Below the pieces are notes generated by a model. That model worked only from the letters and a program-made list of their open reading frames with translations, was not told where the DNA came from and ran no database searches. Made by a program: the position numbers and the translations under genes. DNA of 64,000 bases from Roseivivax sediminis (GTDB lineage Bacteria; Pseudomonadota; Alphaproteobacteria; Rhodobacterales; Rhodobacteraceae), in NCBI RefSeq assembly GCF_900112685.1, contig NZ_FOMS01000009.1, positions 174,241 through 238,240 of the forward strand, read 5' to 3'. Below, in pieces: positions 8,219-18,079 of the stretch (its first letter is position 1; each line of letters starts with the position of its first letter).

Positions 8219-11200
8219 TCAGAGGAACGCGATGTCGTCGAGGCCGATGTCCTCGGCAGCAACGCCGAGCAGCAGGATCGACTGGCCATCGTAGCTGAGT
8301 TGCGCGGCGCTGGCGCCGGCGACCGTCACGTCCGAGATGGCGAGCGTGTCGAGCTTGCCGGCCAGGCCGGTGCCCGGCGCATTCTCCACCCCGACAAGGA
8401 AGAGCGTGTCCACGCCGTCCTGGAAGTCGGCGATCGTGTCGACGGCCCCGGTCTCTCCGGAGGTCCACACGAAGCGATCGGCGCCGATCCCGCCGGTGAG
8501 CAGATCGTCGCCGTCACCGCCGTTCAGCGTATCGGCCCCTGCCCCGCCGTCGACCGTGTCGTTGCGCCCGCCGCCGGCGAGGAAGTCGTTGCCGTCGCCG
8601 CCGACCACGACGTCGTTGCCTTCGCCCCCGCCGATGGAATCTGCTCCGGCCCCGCCGACGAGGCTGTCCATGCCGGTGCCGCCGCCGAGGCTGTCGTCGC
8701 CGGCATTGCCCCGAACGTTGTCGGCGCCGAAGGAGCCGCCGATGGTGTCGTCACCGGCCCCGCCCTCGAGCAGGTCGTCGCCGGGTCCGCCCGCGATCAC
8801 GTCGTCGCCGGCATTGGTGGAGATGCTGTCATTCCCCTGGCCGCCGCCAACGGTGTCGTTGCCGGTGCTGCCGGTGACGGTGTCGTTGCCGGGGCCGCCG
8901 CCAATGAAATCGTCGCCCGGCCCACCGTCGATCACGTCATCGCCGGTGGAGCCGGAGATGTTGTCGTCGCCGGCGCCGCCGAGCAGCGTGTCGCTGCCGC
9001 CTTCGCCGAGGACACCGTCGTTCCCCGCGCCGCCGTCGAGGTTGTCGTCGCCGGCGCCGCCGGCAACGCGGTCGTCGTCGTCCGTGCCGGTCAGCGTGTC
9101 CGGTCCGTCGGTGCCGATGATGACCTCTCCCTGCGTGCCACCGCCGCCGCCCATGGTCTCCAGAAGATCTGCCGCGGTGCGGGCGCCGTCGGTGAACACG
9201 AAGCTCTCGATCGCGCGATAGCTGTCCTCGCCCAGGGCGGAAGTCAGGACGATGTCGCCGTTCTGCGCCTCCGAAACCCTTACCTCGGTCAGCGCCAGGC
9301 CGATGACCGCGGTGTCGTCGCCAGCATCGCCGTCGATGAGGTCGTCGCCGTTGCCACCGCGCAGGGTATCGTCGCCCGCCCCGCCGCGCAGGAAGATGTC
9401 TGCGGCGTACCCGGTGGCGACCATCCGGTCGCCGGCCGAGGTGCCCCGCACCTCCTCGATATTGCTGAACGTGTCGGTCGCGCCGGAGGCGTCGATCGCG
9501 GTTCCGGCCGCAACGTTCACGGTGACGCCGGTCTCTCCCGCGGTACCGAAGACGCCGTCCGCCTGCATGTAGAGGATGTCGAAACCGCCGCCGCCGTCGA
9601 TCGTGTCGGCACCGTCCTGTCCTGCGAAGCCTTCGTCCAGGTCGGAGCCGGTCAGGACGTCGCCCTGCTGCGTGCCCTCCACGTAGTCGACGAAAGTGAA
9701 GGTGTCGTTTACCTCCCCATTCGTGGCGACACTCGTGCCGGAGCCGTTGGCACCGATGGTCACGGTCACGCCGCCCACGTCATCGATATCGGCGTAGCTG
9801 AGGTCGAGACCGCGGCCGCCGCCGAGGGCGAAGGCGGCCTCGTGGCCGATGACGGTGTTGCTGCCGATGCCGGGACGCACGTAATCGCCGAAACCCTGGC
9901 TGTCGGCGCGACCGGTGGCGGCATCGATGAGGTCGTCGCCGGCCCCGCCGATCAGCACATCGCGGCCTCCGCCGCCAGTCAGGGTGTCCGCGCCAGACCC
10001 CGAGACGAGCCGGTTGTCGCCGCCGTTGCCGGTCAGCACCGCCGAGACCGCGCCGACGAACGTCACGTCCTCGATGCCCGAAAGGTCGTCTGCCTCGGCC
10101 GGATCGCCCTGCAGGCCGCCGGTGCCGGCGGCAAGGTCTGCGACCACCACGAAATCGCCCGCTTCGGCGTCCGGCAGGGTGTAGCGCAACTCGTCCCGGC
10201 CGGCACCGCCGGCAAAGGTGTCGGCGCCGGTGCCGGCCTCGATCACGTCATCGCCGGCGCCCCCGTTCACCGAATCGTCGCCGGCGCCGTCCTCGATCGT
10301 GTCGTTGCCCGCACCACCCAGGATCGTGTCGTTGCCGGCCTCGCCGCGAAGGTCGTCATCGCCGCCGCGGCCGGCGATGGAATCGTCGCCCGCCCGGCCC
10401 AAAAGACGTTCCGAGGCATCGCCGCCGAGGATGGTGTCGCCCTCGGCGCTGCCGCGCAGGTACTCAATGCTGGCGAGCGTGTCGATGAAACCGCTGCCGT
10501 TCCGGCTGCCGCTGGCACTGCCCGTGGCCAGGTCTACGGTCACCGCGCCGACGCCGTTGGTATCGTAGCGCACCCGGTCGAAGCCGCCGCCTCCGTCGAT
10601 GCTGTCATTCCCGCCGCGCGGGATGAAGAAGTCGTCGCCCTCTCCGCCGGTCAGCGTGTCGGCGAAATCGGTGCCGCCGATCTCCAGTCCACCGGGACCG
10701 CTGCGCGTGATCGTGTCGGTCCCGCCGAGCCCGTCCTCGATGGTGCCTGCGCCCATGTCGGCGACGATACCGGTCTGCGGCCCGTCCACGCCGTCCCAGG
10801 AATAGAAGATCCGCAGGAACGCGTCTTCGCCGAGGTCGAGGTCGAAACGGTCGTCCCCGGCCCCGCCCGAGACCGGCACCCAGTGACCCGCGGTCAAGGT
10901 CAGGTCGAAGCGGTCGTCTGCGCCGGAGCCGACGACCCCAAAGCCGCCGCCTTCGGCGGTCGAGGCCGCAGTGAACGCGGCGAAGCTGTCGGTGAAAGTT
11001 CCGTCGGTGACGGAGGCCGTGCCGGCGCCGGTGTCCACGCTCACGGTGACAGGGCCGGGGATGTAGTCGTATTCGATCTCGTAATAGCTGCCCGCGGCGG
11101 CCTGGGCGAAGGTGTAGAGATCGTTCCCCGGCGTGGCGTGCAGACGGTCGTAGCCGGTGTTCGTGCCCGGGTCGATCGTATCCCCCGTCCTGCCGCCGAT

Positions 11201-11668
11201 CAGTTCGTCGTCGAAGGCGCTGCCGACAATATCGACGGGCTGCGTGACGCCGAGAAACACGTCCTCGAGATCGTCCATGTCGAAGCGGCTGATCGCGCCG
11301 GCGGCATCCACCTCGACGGTGCCGTCCTGCGAGAAAAGCGCGGAGAGCTGTGCGGTATCATCAGCTTCGATCGCGCTGTCGAGGGCCGCGACGAAATCGA
11401 CCAGGCCCCAGGTCAGGCCGGTAAAGGTCGCTACAGTCTCGCTCTCCACGGCGAAAGTGATGGCGGAAATCGTGCCGGCCGCGGGTTCCCCGTCATCGTC
11501 GGTGGCAAAGCCGGACCCGGTAAGCGTGCTGACCATACCGGTATCGGGGTTCTGCAGCACGATCTCGGTGGCGGAAAAAAAGCCGACGTCGGGTTCGAAG
11601 AGGTTGTCGTTGGACACGAAGGCGTCGCCGACGACGTTCACTGTCGGGCCGAAATACGTGATCTGCAT
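8219..11668 (-). CDS. Large RTX calcium-binding protein with two repeat blocks
   Basis: Secreted Ca-binding protein of about 1149 residues. The start at 11668 (MQITYFGPTV) is chosen for the GGAG a few bases upstream; the longer frame to 11719 has no better site. The N-terminal 150 residues are not recognised. The rest alternates RTX nonapeptides with beta-rich non-repeat segments: one block at plus-strand bases about 9900-10680 and a terminal block at about 8480-9100. The very C-terminus is the shared module (DTLFLVGVENAPGTGLAGKL, ending DDIAFL). No catalytic motif is seen. The gene lies between two other RTX genes on the same strand, each separated by over 180 bases, so it probably has its own promoter. 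Confidence 0.82.
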   Translation of the reverse strand: MQITYFGPTVNVVGDAFVSNDNLFEPDVGFFSATEIVLQNPDTGMVSTLTGSGFATDDDGEPAAGTISAITFAVESETVATFTGLTWGLVDFVAALDSAIEADDTAQLSALFSQDGTVEVDAAGAISRFDMDDLEDVFLGVTQPVDIVGSAFDDELIGGRTGDTIDPGTNTGYDRLHATPGNDLYTFAQAAAGSYYEIEYDYIPGPVTVSVDTGAGTASVTDGTFTDSFAAFTAASTAEGGGFGVVGSGADDRFDLTLTAGHWVPVSGGAGDDRFDLDLGEDAFLRIFYSWDGVDGPQTGIVADMGAGTIEDGLGGTDTITRSGPGGLEIGGTDFADTLTGGEGDDFFIPRGGNDSIDGGGGFDRVRYDTNGVGAVTVDLATGSASGSRNGSGFIDTLASIEYLRGSAEGDTILGGDASERLLGRAGDDSIAGRGGDDDLRGEAGNDTILGGAGNDTIEDGAGDDSVNGGAGDDVIEAGTGADTFAGGAGRDELRYTLPDAEAGDFVVVADLAAGTGGLQGDPAEADDLSGIEDVTFVGAVSAVLTGNGGDNRLVSGSGADTLTGGGGRDVLIGGAGDDLIDAATGRADSQGFGDYVRPGIGSNTVIGHEAAFALGGGRGLDLSYADIDDVGGVTVTIGANGSGTSVATNGEVNDTFTFVDYVEGTQQGDVLTGSDLDEGFAGQDGADTIDGGGGFDILYMQADGVFGTAGETGVTVNVAAGTAIDASGATDTFSNIEEVRGTSAGDRMVATGYAADIFLRGGAGDDTLRGGNGDDLIDGDAGDDTAVIGLALTEVRVSEAQNGDIVLTSALGEDSYRAIESFVFTDGARTAADLLETMGGGGGTQGEVIIGTDGPDTLTGTDDDDRVAGGAGDDNLDGGAGNDGVLGEGGSDTLLGGAGDDNISGSTGDDVIDGGPGDDFIGGGPGNDTVTGSTGNDTVGGGQGNDSISTNAGDDVIAGGPGDDLLEGGAGDDTIGGSFGADNVRGNAGDDSLGGGTGMDSLVGGAGADSIGGGEGNDVVVGGDGNDFLAGGGRNDTVDGGAGADTLNGGDGDDLLTGGIGADRFVWTSGETGAVDTIADFQDGVDTLFLVGVENAPGTGLAGKLDTLAISDVTVAGASAAQLSYDGQSILLLGVAAEDIGLDDIAFL

Positions 11669-11805
11669 GGAAACTCCGGTATTGCTCAAAATGCGTGGGC
11701 TTGCCTGGGCATGCCACATTCAAGTCATACAAGCCGTGACCGGTAAAAAAAGTCTTTTGTTCCGCCCGCTTCGGGCTGCCGCACGAGCATATCCCGCGTA
11801 ACGAG

Positions 11806-11833
11806 AGGAGGGGCCCCGAGCGAGGCCCCTCCT
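11806..11833 (-). terminator. Hairpin downstream of the vWD-RTX gene
   Basis: Perfect 10-base inverted repeat AGGAGGGGCC / GGCCCCTCCT around an 8-base loop, 20 bases after the stop of the gene ending at 11853. There is no clear T-run on the minus strand, so its strength as a terminator is uncertain. Confidence 0.5.
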
Positions 11834-11852
11834 GGTTGCGGAGCGCGCCGCT

Positions 11853-14123
11853 TCAGAGGAAATCGAAGTCGTCCACCGTCAGGTCGGAGGCGGCAACACC
11901 TTCGATCAGGATCGTCTGGCCCTGGTAGGTGAGCGAAGCGCCGGCCTCGCCGTCGATCACGGCGTCCTCGATCATCAGCGCATCGACCCGGCCCTGAAGG
12001 CCGCTACCGGGCGCGTTCTCGACCCCGGTGAGGCGGATCGAGTCGATGCCGTCCTCGAAATCCAGGATCACGTCGGTCGCGCCGGCATCGCCCTCGTTCC
12101 AGACGAAGACGTCGGCGCCGTCGCCGCCATCCATCGTGTCGTTGCCGTCGCCGCCGTTGATCACGTCCGCGCCATCACCGCCTTCGATACTGTCGTTGCG
12201 GCCGCCGCCGGCGAGGAAGTCGTCTCCGTCGCCGCCGTCGATCGTGTCGTCGCCTTCGCCGCCGCCGACGCTGTCGTCGCCGTCGCCGGCATCTATGACG
12301 TCGCGCCCGGTGCCGCCGCCGAGATCGTCGTTGCCGACGCCGCCGTCCACGGTATCGTCGCCGAAGGACGCGCCCATGACGTCGTCGCCGGCACCGCCGT
12401 TGATGACATCGTCCCCGGCACCGCCCGCGACCACGTCGTCGCCGATGCCGGCATTGATCGTGTCGTTGCCGAACCCGCCCCCGATGGTGTCGTCGCCGGC
12501 CTGACCCAGCATGAAGTCGCTGCCGAGGCCGCCACCCATGAAGTCGTCGCCGTCGCCGCCGCGCACGTCGTCGTTGCCGTCGCCGCCGGCCATGTTGTCG
12601 TTCCCGGCCCCGCCGGTCATCACGTCGCCGCCGGCGCCGCCGATCACCCCGTCATCGCCGGGTCCGCCCGACAGGTTGTCGTCGCCCGCGCCGCCGTCGA
12701 CCCGGTCGTCGCCGGCACCGCCGCTTAGGTTGTCGTCACCGGCACCGCCCGTCAGCACGTCGTTGCCGTCGGTGCCGGTCTGCACCAGCGGCACGGAGGC
12801 CGCGGAGTCGAGGAACGACTCGTCGCCGGTAAGGGCGAAATCGAGCACGGCATTCTCGAACGCCGCCGTGCCCGGCGTCAGGCCAGCCGCCTCGGCTGCT
12901 TCCTCGGCCGCGGACCGCACCGCGGGATCGAGCGTGTCGATCGACACTTCAGCCGCCGGGAAGGCCGCGTCGTAGAAGCCGGCATTCGATTCGCCCGAGT
13001 CATAGGTGAAGAGGCTCTCGGCCTCGCCGACCCGCCAGTCGTCGCGGTACTGCCCGTAGACATCCGCGAAGGCGAAGGGGCGGGCCAGCGGCGTGCCGTC
13101 GGCCAGGGCGACATCGTTGTCCTGGTTGCCGTCGCCGTCCCCAAGCAGCCCCTCGAGCGACCCGAGGAGTTCGTCGTTGAGGCGCAGGTCGACATCGACC
13201 CGCCCGTCGGAGACGCGCACGATCACCTGACTGTCGCCGTTGTTCACGACGCCGTCCCCGCCCGGGTAGACGATGCGATACTCGTTGCCGGTGCGGAAGA
13301 TCGCGCCGTTGCCGACATCGATCCCCTCGCCGTCCTCGAGCACCACGACTTCGCCACCGATGCTCAGCGGGTTCTCGTCGGTGCCGTCGATCTGGACGGC
13401 ATTGCCGTCCACCTCGGTCGCGACCGCCGAGATCAGCGAGGCGTTCGGGCCGGCCTGCTCCATCCGGGCCTGGACCTGGAAGTCTCCGCCATCCGCCGTT
13501 TGCAGCAGGACGTATTCGCCGACCGCCTGGAAGTCGTAACCGACGCCGTCGAGTGTCTGCAGGTGCGGATCGCCCGCGGCCCAGCCGACAAGCAGATCAT
13601 CCGGCAGCGTCGGCAGTACCAGGTCGAGGATTCCGAACGGATCGAAGGGTTCGACGGGCTCTGCCGGTTCGCCCGGCTCCGCGGGTTCGCCCGGATCGAT
13701 GTCGAACGCCTCGGCCAGGAGGACCGAATCGTCGAGCCCGGCCAGCGACTCGCGGATCGCGTCGAAGGCCTGCGTGAAGGTCGAGAAATCGCGCGAGACA
13801 AGTTCGTTGAAGAGATCGAGGATCTGGTTGATGACCGTATCGACATCGGTGTTGTCGGGCACGGTCTCATCGGTAACGAACTGCCGCAGGCTCTGTTCGA
13901 GCGACGGCAGGATAGCCTCGAGCTGGCTGAAGTCGGCACTGGCCAGATTGGCCTCGGCCGCATCCAGCAATGCGCGATACTCCCCGACCGTCACCGTGGT
14001 CAAGTCGGACGTGACCAGGTCCTCCAGCGCCTCGTTGCCGGTGAAGCCGACGGCGATTCCGGCGAGGCTGGCCCAGGCAAGGAAGTCGTCGAGCGAGTCG
14101 AGATCCGGATTTTCGAAAAGCAT
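11853..14123 (-). CDS. RTX protein with von Willebrand factor type D domain
   Basis: About 756 residues. After an N-terminal acidic helical part (about 1-190) comes a vWD domain that begins with the diagnostic GDPHLQTLDGVGYDF and continues with GEYVLLQ and a GNAVQIDG segment (about 195-400). Then come about 20 RTX nonapeptides (plus-strand bases about 12100-12770), and the shared C-terminal module (SIRLTGVENAPGSGL...ending DDFDFL). ATG at 14123 has AGGGAA upstream. vWD domains mediate adhesion or multimerisation in extracellular proteins; no enzyme motif is visible. Export by a type I system is inferred from the RTX tail and lack of signal peptide. Confidence 0.84.
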   Translation of the reverse strand: MLFENPDLDSLDDFLAWASLAGIAVGFTGNEALEDLVTSDLTTVTVGEYRALLDAAEANLASADFSQLEAILPSLEQSLRQFVTDETVPDNTDVDTVINQILDLFNELVSRDFSTFTQAFDAIRESLAGLDDSVLLAEAFDIDPGEPAEPGEPAEPVEPFDPFGILDLVLPTLPDDLLVGWAAGDPHLQTLDGVGYDFQAVGEYVLLQTADGGDFQVQARMEQAGPNASLISAVATEVDGNAVQIDGTDENPLSIGGEVVVLEDGEGIDVGNGAIFRTGNEYRIVYPGGDGVVNNGDSQVIVRVSDGRVDVDLRLNDELLGSLEGLLGDGDGNQDNDVALADGTPLARPFAFADVYGQYRDDWRVGEAESLFTYDSGESNAGFYDAAFPAAEVSIDTLDPAVRSAAEEAAEAAGLTPGTAAFENAVLDFALTGDESFLDSAASVPLVQTGTDGNDVLTGGAGDDNLSGGAGDDRVDGGAGDDNLSGGPGDDGVIGGAGGDVMTGGAGNDNMAGGDGNDDVRGGDGDDFMGGGLGSDFMLGQAGDDTIGGGFGNDTINAGIGDDVVAGGAGDDVINGGAGDDVMGASFGDDTVDGGVGNDDLGGGTGRDVIDAGDGDDSVGGGEGDDTIDGGDGDDFLAGGGRNDSIEGGDGADVINGGDGNDTMDGGDGADVFVWNEGDAGATDVILDFEDGIDSIRLTGVENAPGSGLQGRVDALMIEDAVIDGEAGASLTYQGQTILIEGVAASDLTVDDFDFL

Positions 14124-14650
14124 GGTCTTGGTTCCCTGGTAATTCGGTGGGTTTCTAAGGTGACGGCTGCGCCTGGAAATCTCCCCCGGTGGCGCCCCGC
14201 CCGGCCACGCCCCCGCAGGTCACGGGGACGCGGGACGTTCGTCAGAACACGATCCTGTCCTGCATCCACAGGACGCACGCGAACCCGGCCATCCGGCCAT
14301 AGCAGGCAGGCGGGACGCCACCCGGTCGCGAAGCGTCCGTCGGGACCGCCCGTGCCGGATACTTCGCGCCCGCCTCTGCCACCCCGACAGCAATGGAAAG
14401 ATGGCCGGCCTGTCCGTGCGGGATCAGGCGGAACGTGTCGGCTGTGCGCGATCGGAGCATTGGGCGGGTCCAGTTCGGCCAGTTCTTCGTGCTATCCTGC
14501 CATGCCGTACAGCACGGAAAAGTCCGGAATACCCGACGATGGCCGCGCCAACCCAAGTGGCACGCGGGCTCCCGATGACGCGACGTTAGTGCGCCGGGAT
14601 CGCCCCGGTCAACGGGCCTCGGAGCCCAGGCAGATCCTGAGCCCGCCCCC
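14124..14650. other. Intergenic region without a credible gene
   Basis: A 527-base gap between two RTX genes. The only minus-strand frame of note (14242-14556) has no recognisable product and atypical composition. The segment 14384-14398 is identical to bases in the intergenic region at 8095-8109, with weaker similarity about 20 bases to its left. Otherwise nothing is supported beyond a likely promoter for the gene starting at 14123. Confidence 0.5.
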
Positions 14651-17600
14651 TCAGATAAAGAGAAAATCCGTCTGCCCGATCTCCTCGACCGAGAGGCCCT
14701 CGAACAGGATCCTCTGATCGCCGACCTCGGCCACCGCGTAGAGAGTTCCGCCCAGCACGATCTGCGAGAAGGACAAGCTCACGGGCGAGACGCCTATCAG
14801 CAGGAGCGTATCCTCGCCGGCCGCATAATCGGTGACGATGTCGGTATCGCCCGATCCCATGCCGTTCCACACGAAGAGGTCGGCTCCGGCTCCACCGGTG
14901 AGCGTGTCGTCGCCCGCGCCGCCGTTCAGCGTGTCGTTCCCGTCCTCCCCGACCAGTACGTCGTTGCGCCCGCCGCCGGCTACGAAATCGTCGCCCGCAC
15001 CGCCGGCAAGGCTGTCATCGCCCCGCCCGGCGCCCATCGTGTCGTCTCCCAGACCGCCGATGAGCGTGTCCCGCCCGGCGCCGCCGCCGAGATTGTCGTC
15101 ACCGCGCCCGCCGAACACCAAGTCCTCGCCGTAGCTGCCGGCGACAACGTCGTTGCCGTATTCGCCGTCGAGTTCGTCGTCGCCGGCGCCCCCGGCGATC
15201 ACGTCAGCCCCGGCGCCGCCCACGACGAAATCGTCGCCGTCGCCGCCACCGATGGTGTCCCGGCCGGCGCCCGCGAAGATGCGGTCGCCTTCGCTGCCGC
15301 CGCCGATGAAGTCGTCACCGGCGCCGCTGTCGATCCGGTCGCCGCCGGCCCCGCCCCCGATCGTGTCGGCCCCGGCGCCCCCGGCGATGACGTCGTCGCC
15401 GTCCTGACCGTAGAGCGAATCCGCCCCCACCCCGCCCGAAAGCGTGTCGTCGCCGGCGCCGCCCAGCACGACGTCGGCATCGTCGTTGCCACGCAGCGCA
15501 TCGTTTCCCTCACCACCCTCGATCCGGTCCATGCCGGAACTGCCGAGGATGCTGTCGTCGCCGGCGCCGCCGCGCAGCGTGTCGGCGCCCTCGTCCCCGG
15601 CGATGGTGTCGTTGCCGCCGGCGCCGTCGATCTCGTCGTTGCCCGTGGCGCCGAAGAAACGCTCGCTCCGCGCCGTCCCGGTCTCGATCACCGGGGGGGC
15701 GGGGCGCACACCGGTCGTGCGGATCTCGAGGCCCGCGCCGGTCTCGGTGACGATCACCTCGGCGAGCTCGAAATCGCCCAGCAGGGTGAACACGTCCTCG
15801 GGTATGCCGTTACCGTTGGCGTCGAAGCCGATCTCGAGGCCGGAGGCCGTGACCTCGGTCAGCATCTCGTCCGGATCCAGATCGCCGGTCACCACGAGCA
15901 GGTCGTTGTCGCTCCAGCCCTCGATGATGTCGCGGTCGAAACCCGCAGCGCTGCCGGTGACGGTATCGGCGCCTCCGTTCATCGCGACGATCTGCGGCGC
16001 GGCGTTGAGCTGGAGCGCATCGGCCGTTCCGGTGCCGATGACGTTCACGAAGCTGCCGGTCGCATCGATGTCCGTCGCCTCCGCGTCGCCGACGAAAAGC
16101 CCTGAATCGAGCACCGAGTCGCCGGTGTCGGCGATGCCGATGACGATCTCGTTGAGGCCCGGCGCGATCGGAAGCAGCACTGTGAGCAGGGTCGAGAATC
16201 CGTCGTATTCGGTGTTGAAGGCGCCTTCCTGGTTGTCGAAGAAGTTGCCCGGCGTGTTGATCGCGTCACCCACGATCGCCAGCGGCTGCAACGGGTCGTT
16301 GGCAAAAAGCGCATAGTTCACGCCGTTCACGTAGACTGCGGCGATATCCACGAAGGCGCTGTCGGCATATTCGGGATATTCGTCCGACCCGAAGAAGAGA
16401 TCGAGCGCCAGCGTGCCCGTCGGCACCTCGGAGCCGTCCACCGTCAGCGTCACGACGGCAGCGTCGTTGGTGCTGCCCGCTTCCGGGAAGGCGGCAGCGG
16501 CCGTGGCCGTCAGACGCGCGTCGCCCGGCTCCCCGAGATCGACGGAAAAGCCGTTCTCGGTGTTCTCCGTGCCCGGGCCGCCGCCGTTCGTCAGGAATAT
16601 GCCGCTCTCGATGAAGACCGCCGTCTCTCCGTCCGAGATCTCGAACCCGCCCGGCAGGAGCGCGATCGCATCCCCGGCGCCGGCATAGTCGATGGACGTC
16701 GGGTCGATACCGTCCTCGCCGAAGATCGCGGCGGCGATGCCGCGGTCGCTGCGGGTCTCGATCCCGGTGCCGATGGACGGATTGCCCGAGACCGCCGTGC
16801 CGCCGTCCTCGCCATCCTCCTCCCGGTCGTCCTCCTCGCCGTCGTCCGGGCGGTCCGCGCCGCCGTCGTCCTCCGGCGCCGGTTCGGCGATCAGCGCCAC
16901 GTTCTCCAGCGTCAGGGTCGTGTCGGCGAACTCGAAAAGCTCGATCCCCCGCAAAAGGTCGTCGCCCAGATCGGGCGTGACCACGCGGTAATCGCCGGTT
17001 TCGGTCACGAAGAACTGCGCCTCGACGGCGCGGGCGTCGAAGACCGCGACGTCGGTGCCACCGCCACCGGAGATGACGTCGTCGCCCGCGCCGCCCTCGA
17101 ACCGGTCGCCACTTGTACTGCCAATGAACCTGTCGCCCTCGTCCGATCCGACGAACGCCTCGAAGCCGGAGAAGCTGCTGGTCTGGCCCGAGGCTGTGAA
17201 ACTGCCCCTTCCCCCCGCGTCGAGCGTCAGCTCCATCGCGGCGCCGACCTCCGCGCCGGACAGCGTGTCGGCGCCGAGCCCGCCGGAATAGACCCCGTCG
17301 GTGGCGCCCGCGACGATGCTGTCGTCGCCGGCCTCGCCCGAGATGTCGCCACCGCCGGCGCCGGCCAAGACGGTGTCGTCGCCCGCCCCGGCGAGGATCG
17401 TCTCCGCCCCCTCGCCACCGAGGATTGAGTCGTCGAGGTCCGTGGCGATCAGAATCCCGATCCCGCTGAAGTCGACGCTATAGGAGGACTCGCCCTCCGG
17501 GCGATCGCCGGCATGCCGGATCGTGCCCGCCCCGGCGCCCGAGAACGCGACCGAGAGGCCGTCCCTCGCGCCGTCCGCGAAGCTGAGACCCGAAGCGTCG

Positions 17601-17893
17601 ATCAAGTCGCGCGAGCGGTCGTCGCTGCCGACGGTTTCGCTGCCCGCAGGCGCGAAGCCGTGGATCACGTCGTCGCCGGGCCCGAGCAGGAAGGTGTCGT
17701 CGCCCGCGTCGCCCTGCATGAAGTCTCCGGCGCCACCGCCCGAGAGCGTGTCGTCGCCGGAGCCGCCGAAGAGGAAGTCGGTCCGGTCCCGCCCGGTCAG
17801 GAGATCGGCACCGCCGAGTCCGCTGAGCACGTTGCTTTCCCCGGCCACGCCGTCCAGCGTGTCGGTCCCGTTGGTCCCGTCGATCGTTGCCAT
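14651..17893 (-). CDS. RTX protein with choice-of-anchor L domain
   Basis: About 1080 residues starting at MATIDGTNGTDTLDG (ATG at 17893); the frame continues 43 residues further but that part is Arg/Pro-rich and unlike a protein start. RTX-like repeats occur already at the N-terminus (about 1-260). A middle domain (about 400-640) has the choice-of-anchor L hallmarks: LFFGSDEYPEYADSAF, an AAVYVNG strand, NTPGNFFDN, and a late IGIADTGDSVLDSGLFV. About 20 more nonapeptides (plus-strand about 14880-15650) and a C-terminal end QTDFLFI follow. A Glu/Asp-rich linker (about 350-370) separates the halves. Surface or matrix protein by family; substrate or ligand unknown. Confidence 0.83.
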   Translation of the reverse strand: MATIDGTNGTDTLDGVAGESNVLSGLGGADLLTGRDRTDFLFGGSGDDTLSGGGAGDFMQGDAGDDTFLLGPGDDVIHGFAPAGSETVGSDDRSRDLIDASGLSFADGARDGLSVAFSGAGAGTIRHAGDRPEGESSYSVDFSGIGILIATDLDDSILGGEGAETILAGAGDDTVLAGAGGGDISGEAGDDSIVAGATDGVYSGGLGADTLSGAEVGAAMELTLDAGGRGSFTASGQTSSFSGFEAFVGSDEGDRFIGSTSGDRFEGGAGDDVISGGGGTDVAVFDARAVEAQFFVTETGDYRVVTPDLGDDLLRGIELFEFADTTLTLENVALIAEPAPEDDGGADRPDDGEEDDREEDGEDGGTAVSGNPSIGTGIETRSDRGIAAAIFGEDGIDPTSIDYAGAGDAIALLPGGFEISDGETAVFIESGIFLTNGGGPGTENTENGFSVDLGEPGDARLTATAAAAFPEAGSTNDAAVVTLTVDGSEVPTGTLALDLFFGSDEYPEYADSAFVDIAAVYVNGVNYALFANDPLQPLAIVGDAINTPGNFFDNQEGAFNTEYDGFSTLLTVLLPIAPGLNEIVIGIADTGDSVLDSGLFVGDAEATDIDATGSFVNVIGTGTADALQLNAAPQIVAMNGGADTVTGSAAGFDRDIIEGWSDNDLLVVTGDLDPDEMLTEVTASGLEIGFDANGNGIPEDVFTLLGDFELAEVIVTETGAGLEIRTTGVRPAPPVIETGTARSERFFGATGNDEIDGAGGNDTIAGDEGADTLRGGAGDDSILGSSGMDRIEGGEGNDALRGNDDADVVLGGAGDDTLSGGVGADSLYGQDGDDVIAGGAGADTIGGGAGGDRIDSGAGDDFIGGGSEGDRIFAGAGRDTIGGGDGDDFVVGGAGADVIAGGAGDDELDGEYGNDVVAGSYGEDLVFGGRGDDNLGGGAGRDTLIGGLGDDTMGAGRGDDSLAGGAGDDFVAGGGRNDVLVGEDGNDTLNGGAGDDTLTGGAGADLFVWNGMGSGDTDIVTDYAAGEDTLLLIGVSPVSLSFSQIVLGGTLYAVAEVGDQRILFEGLSVEEIGQTDFLFI

Positions 17894-18079
17894 GTCTCGC
17901 TCACCGCTCTGCCCCGGGCCCGCTTTGCGGCCGGGCCCGCGGGCGCGGCCGGCGGGGTTGTCTCCCGGCGCGGGCGATTGCCGGAACGGTAGGAAGGCCC
18001 GCGCGACGCTGTCAAACGGCAAGGCGGCGGCCCGGTTCCGAAAGGCCCCGACCGAGACCGAGCCGCCACAGCGCTCCGG

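Noticed and set aside
8300..11746. Plus-strand frame of 1148 codons
   Set aside because: It is antisense to an RTX gene; the GC-rich GGxGxD codons leave the opposite strand open. Its translation is Val/Ala/Gly low-complexity with no motif.
4990..15650. CRISPR-like or DNA tandem repeats
   Set aside because: The periodic pattern is protein-level RTX repeats of 27 bases with degenerate codons, without constant repeats and unique spacers.
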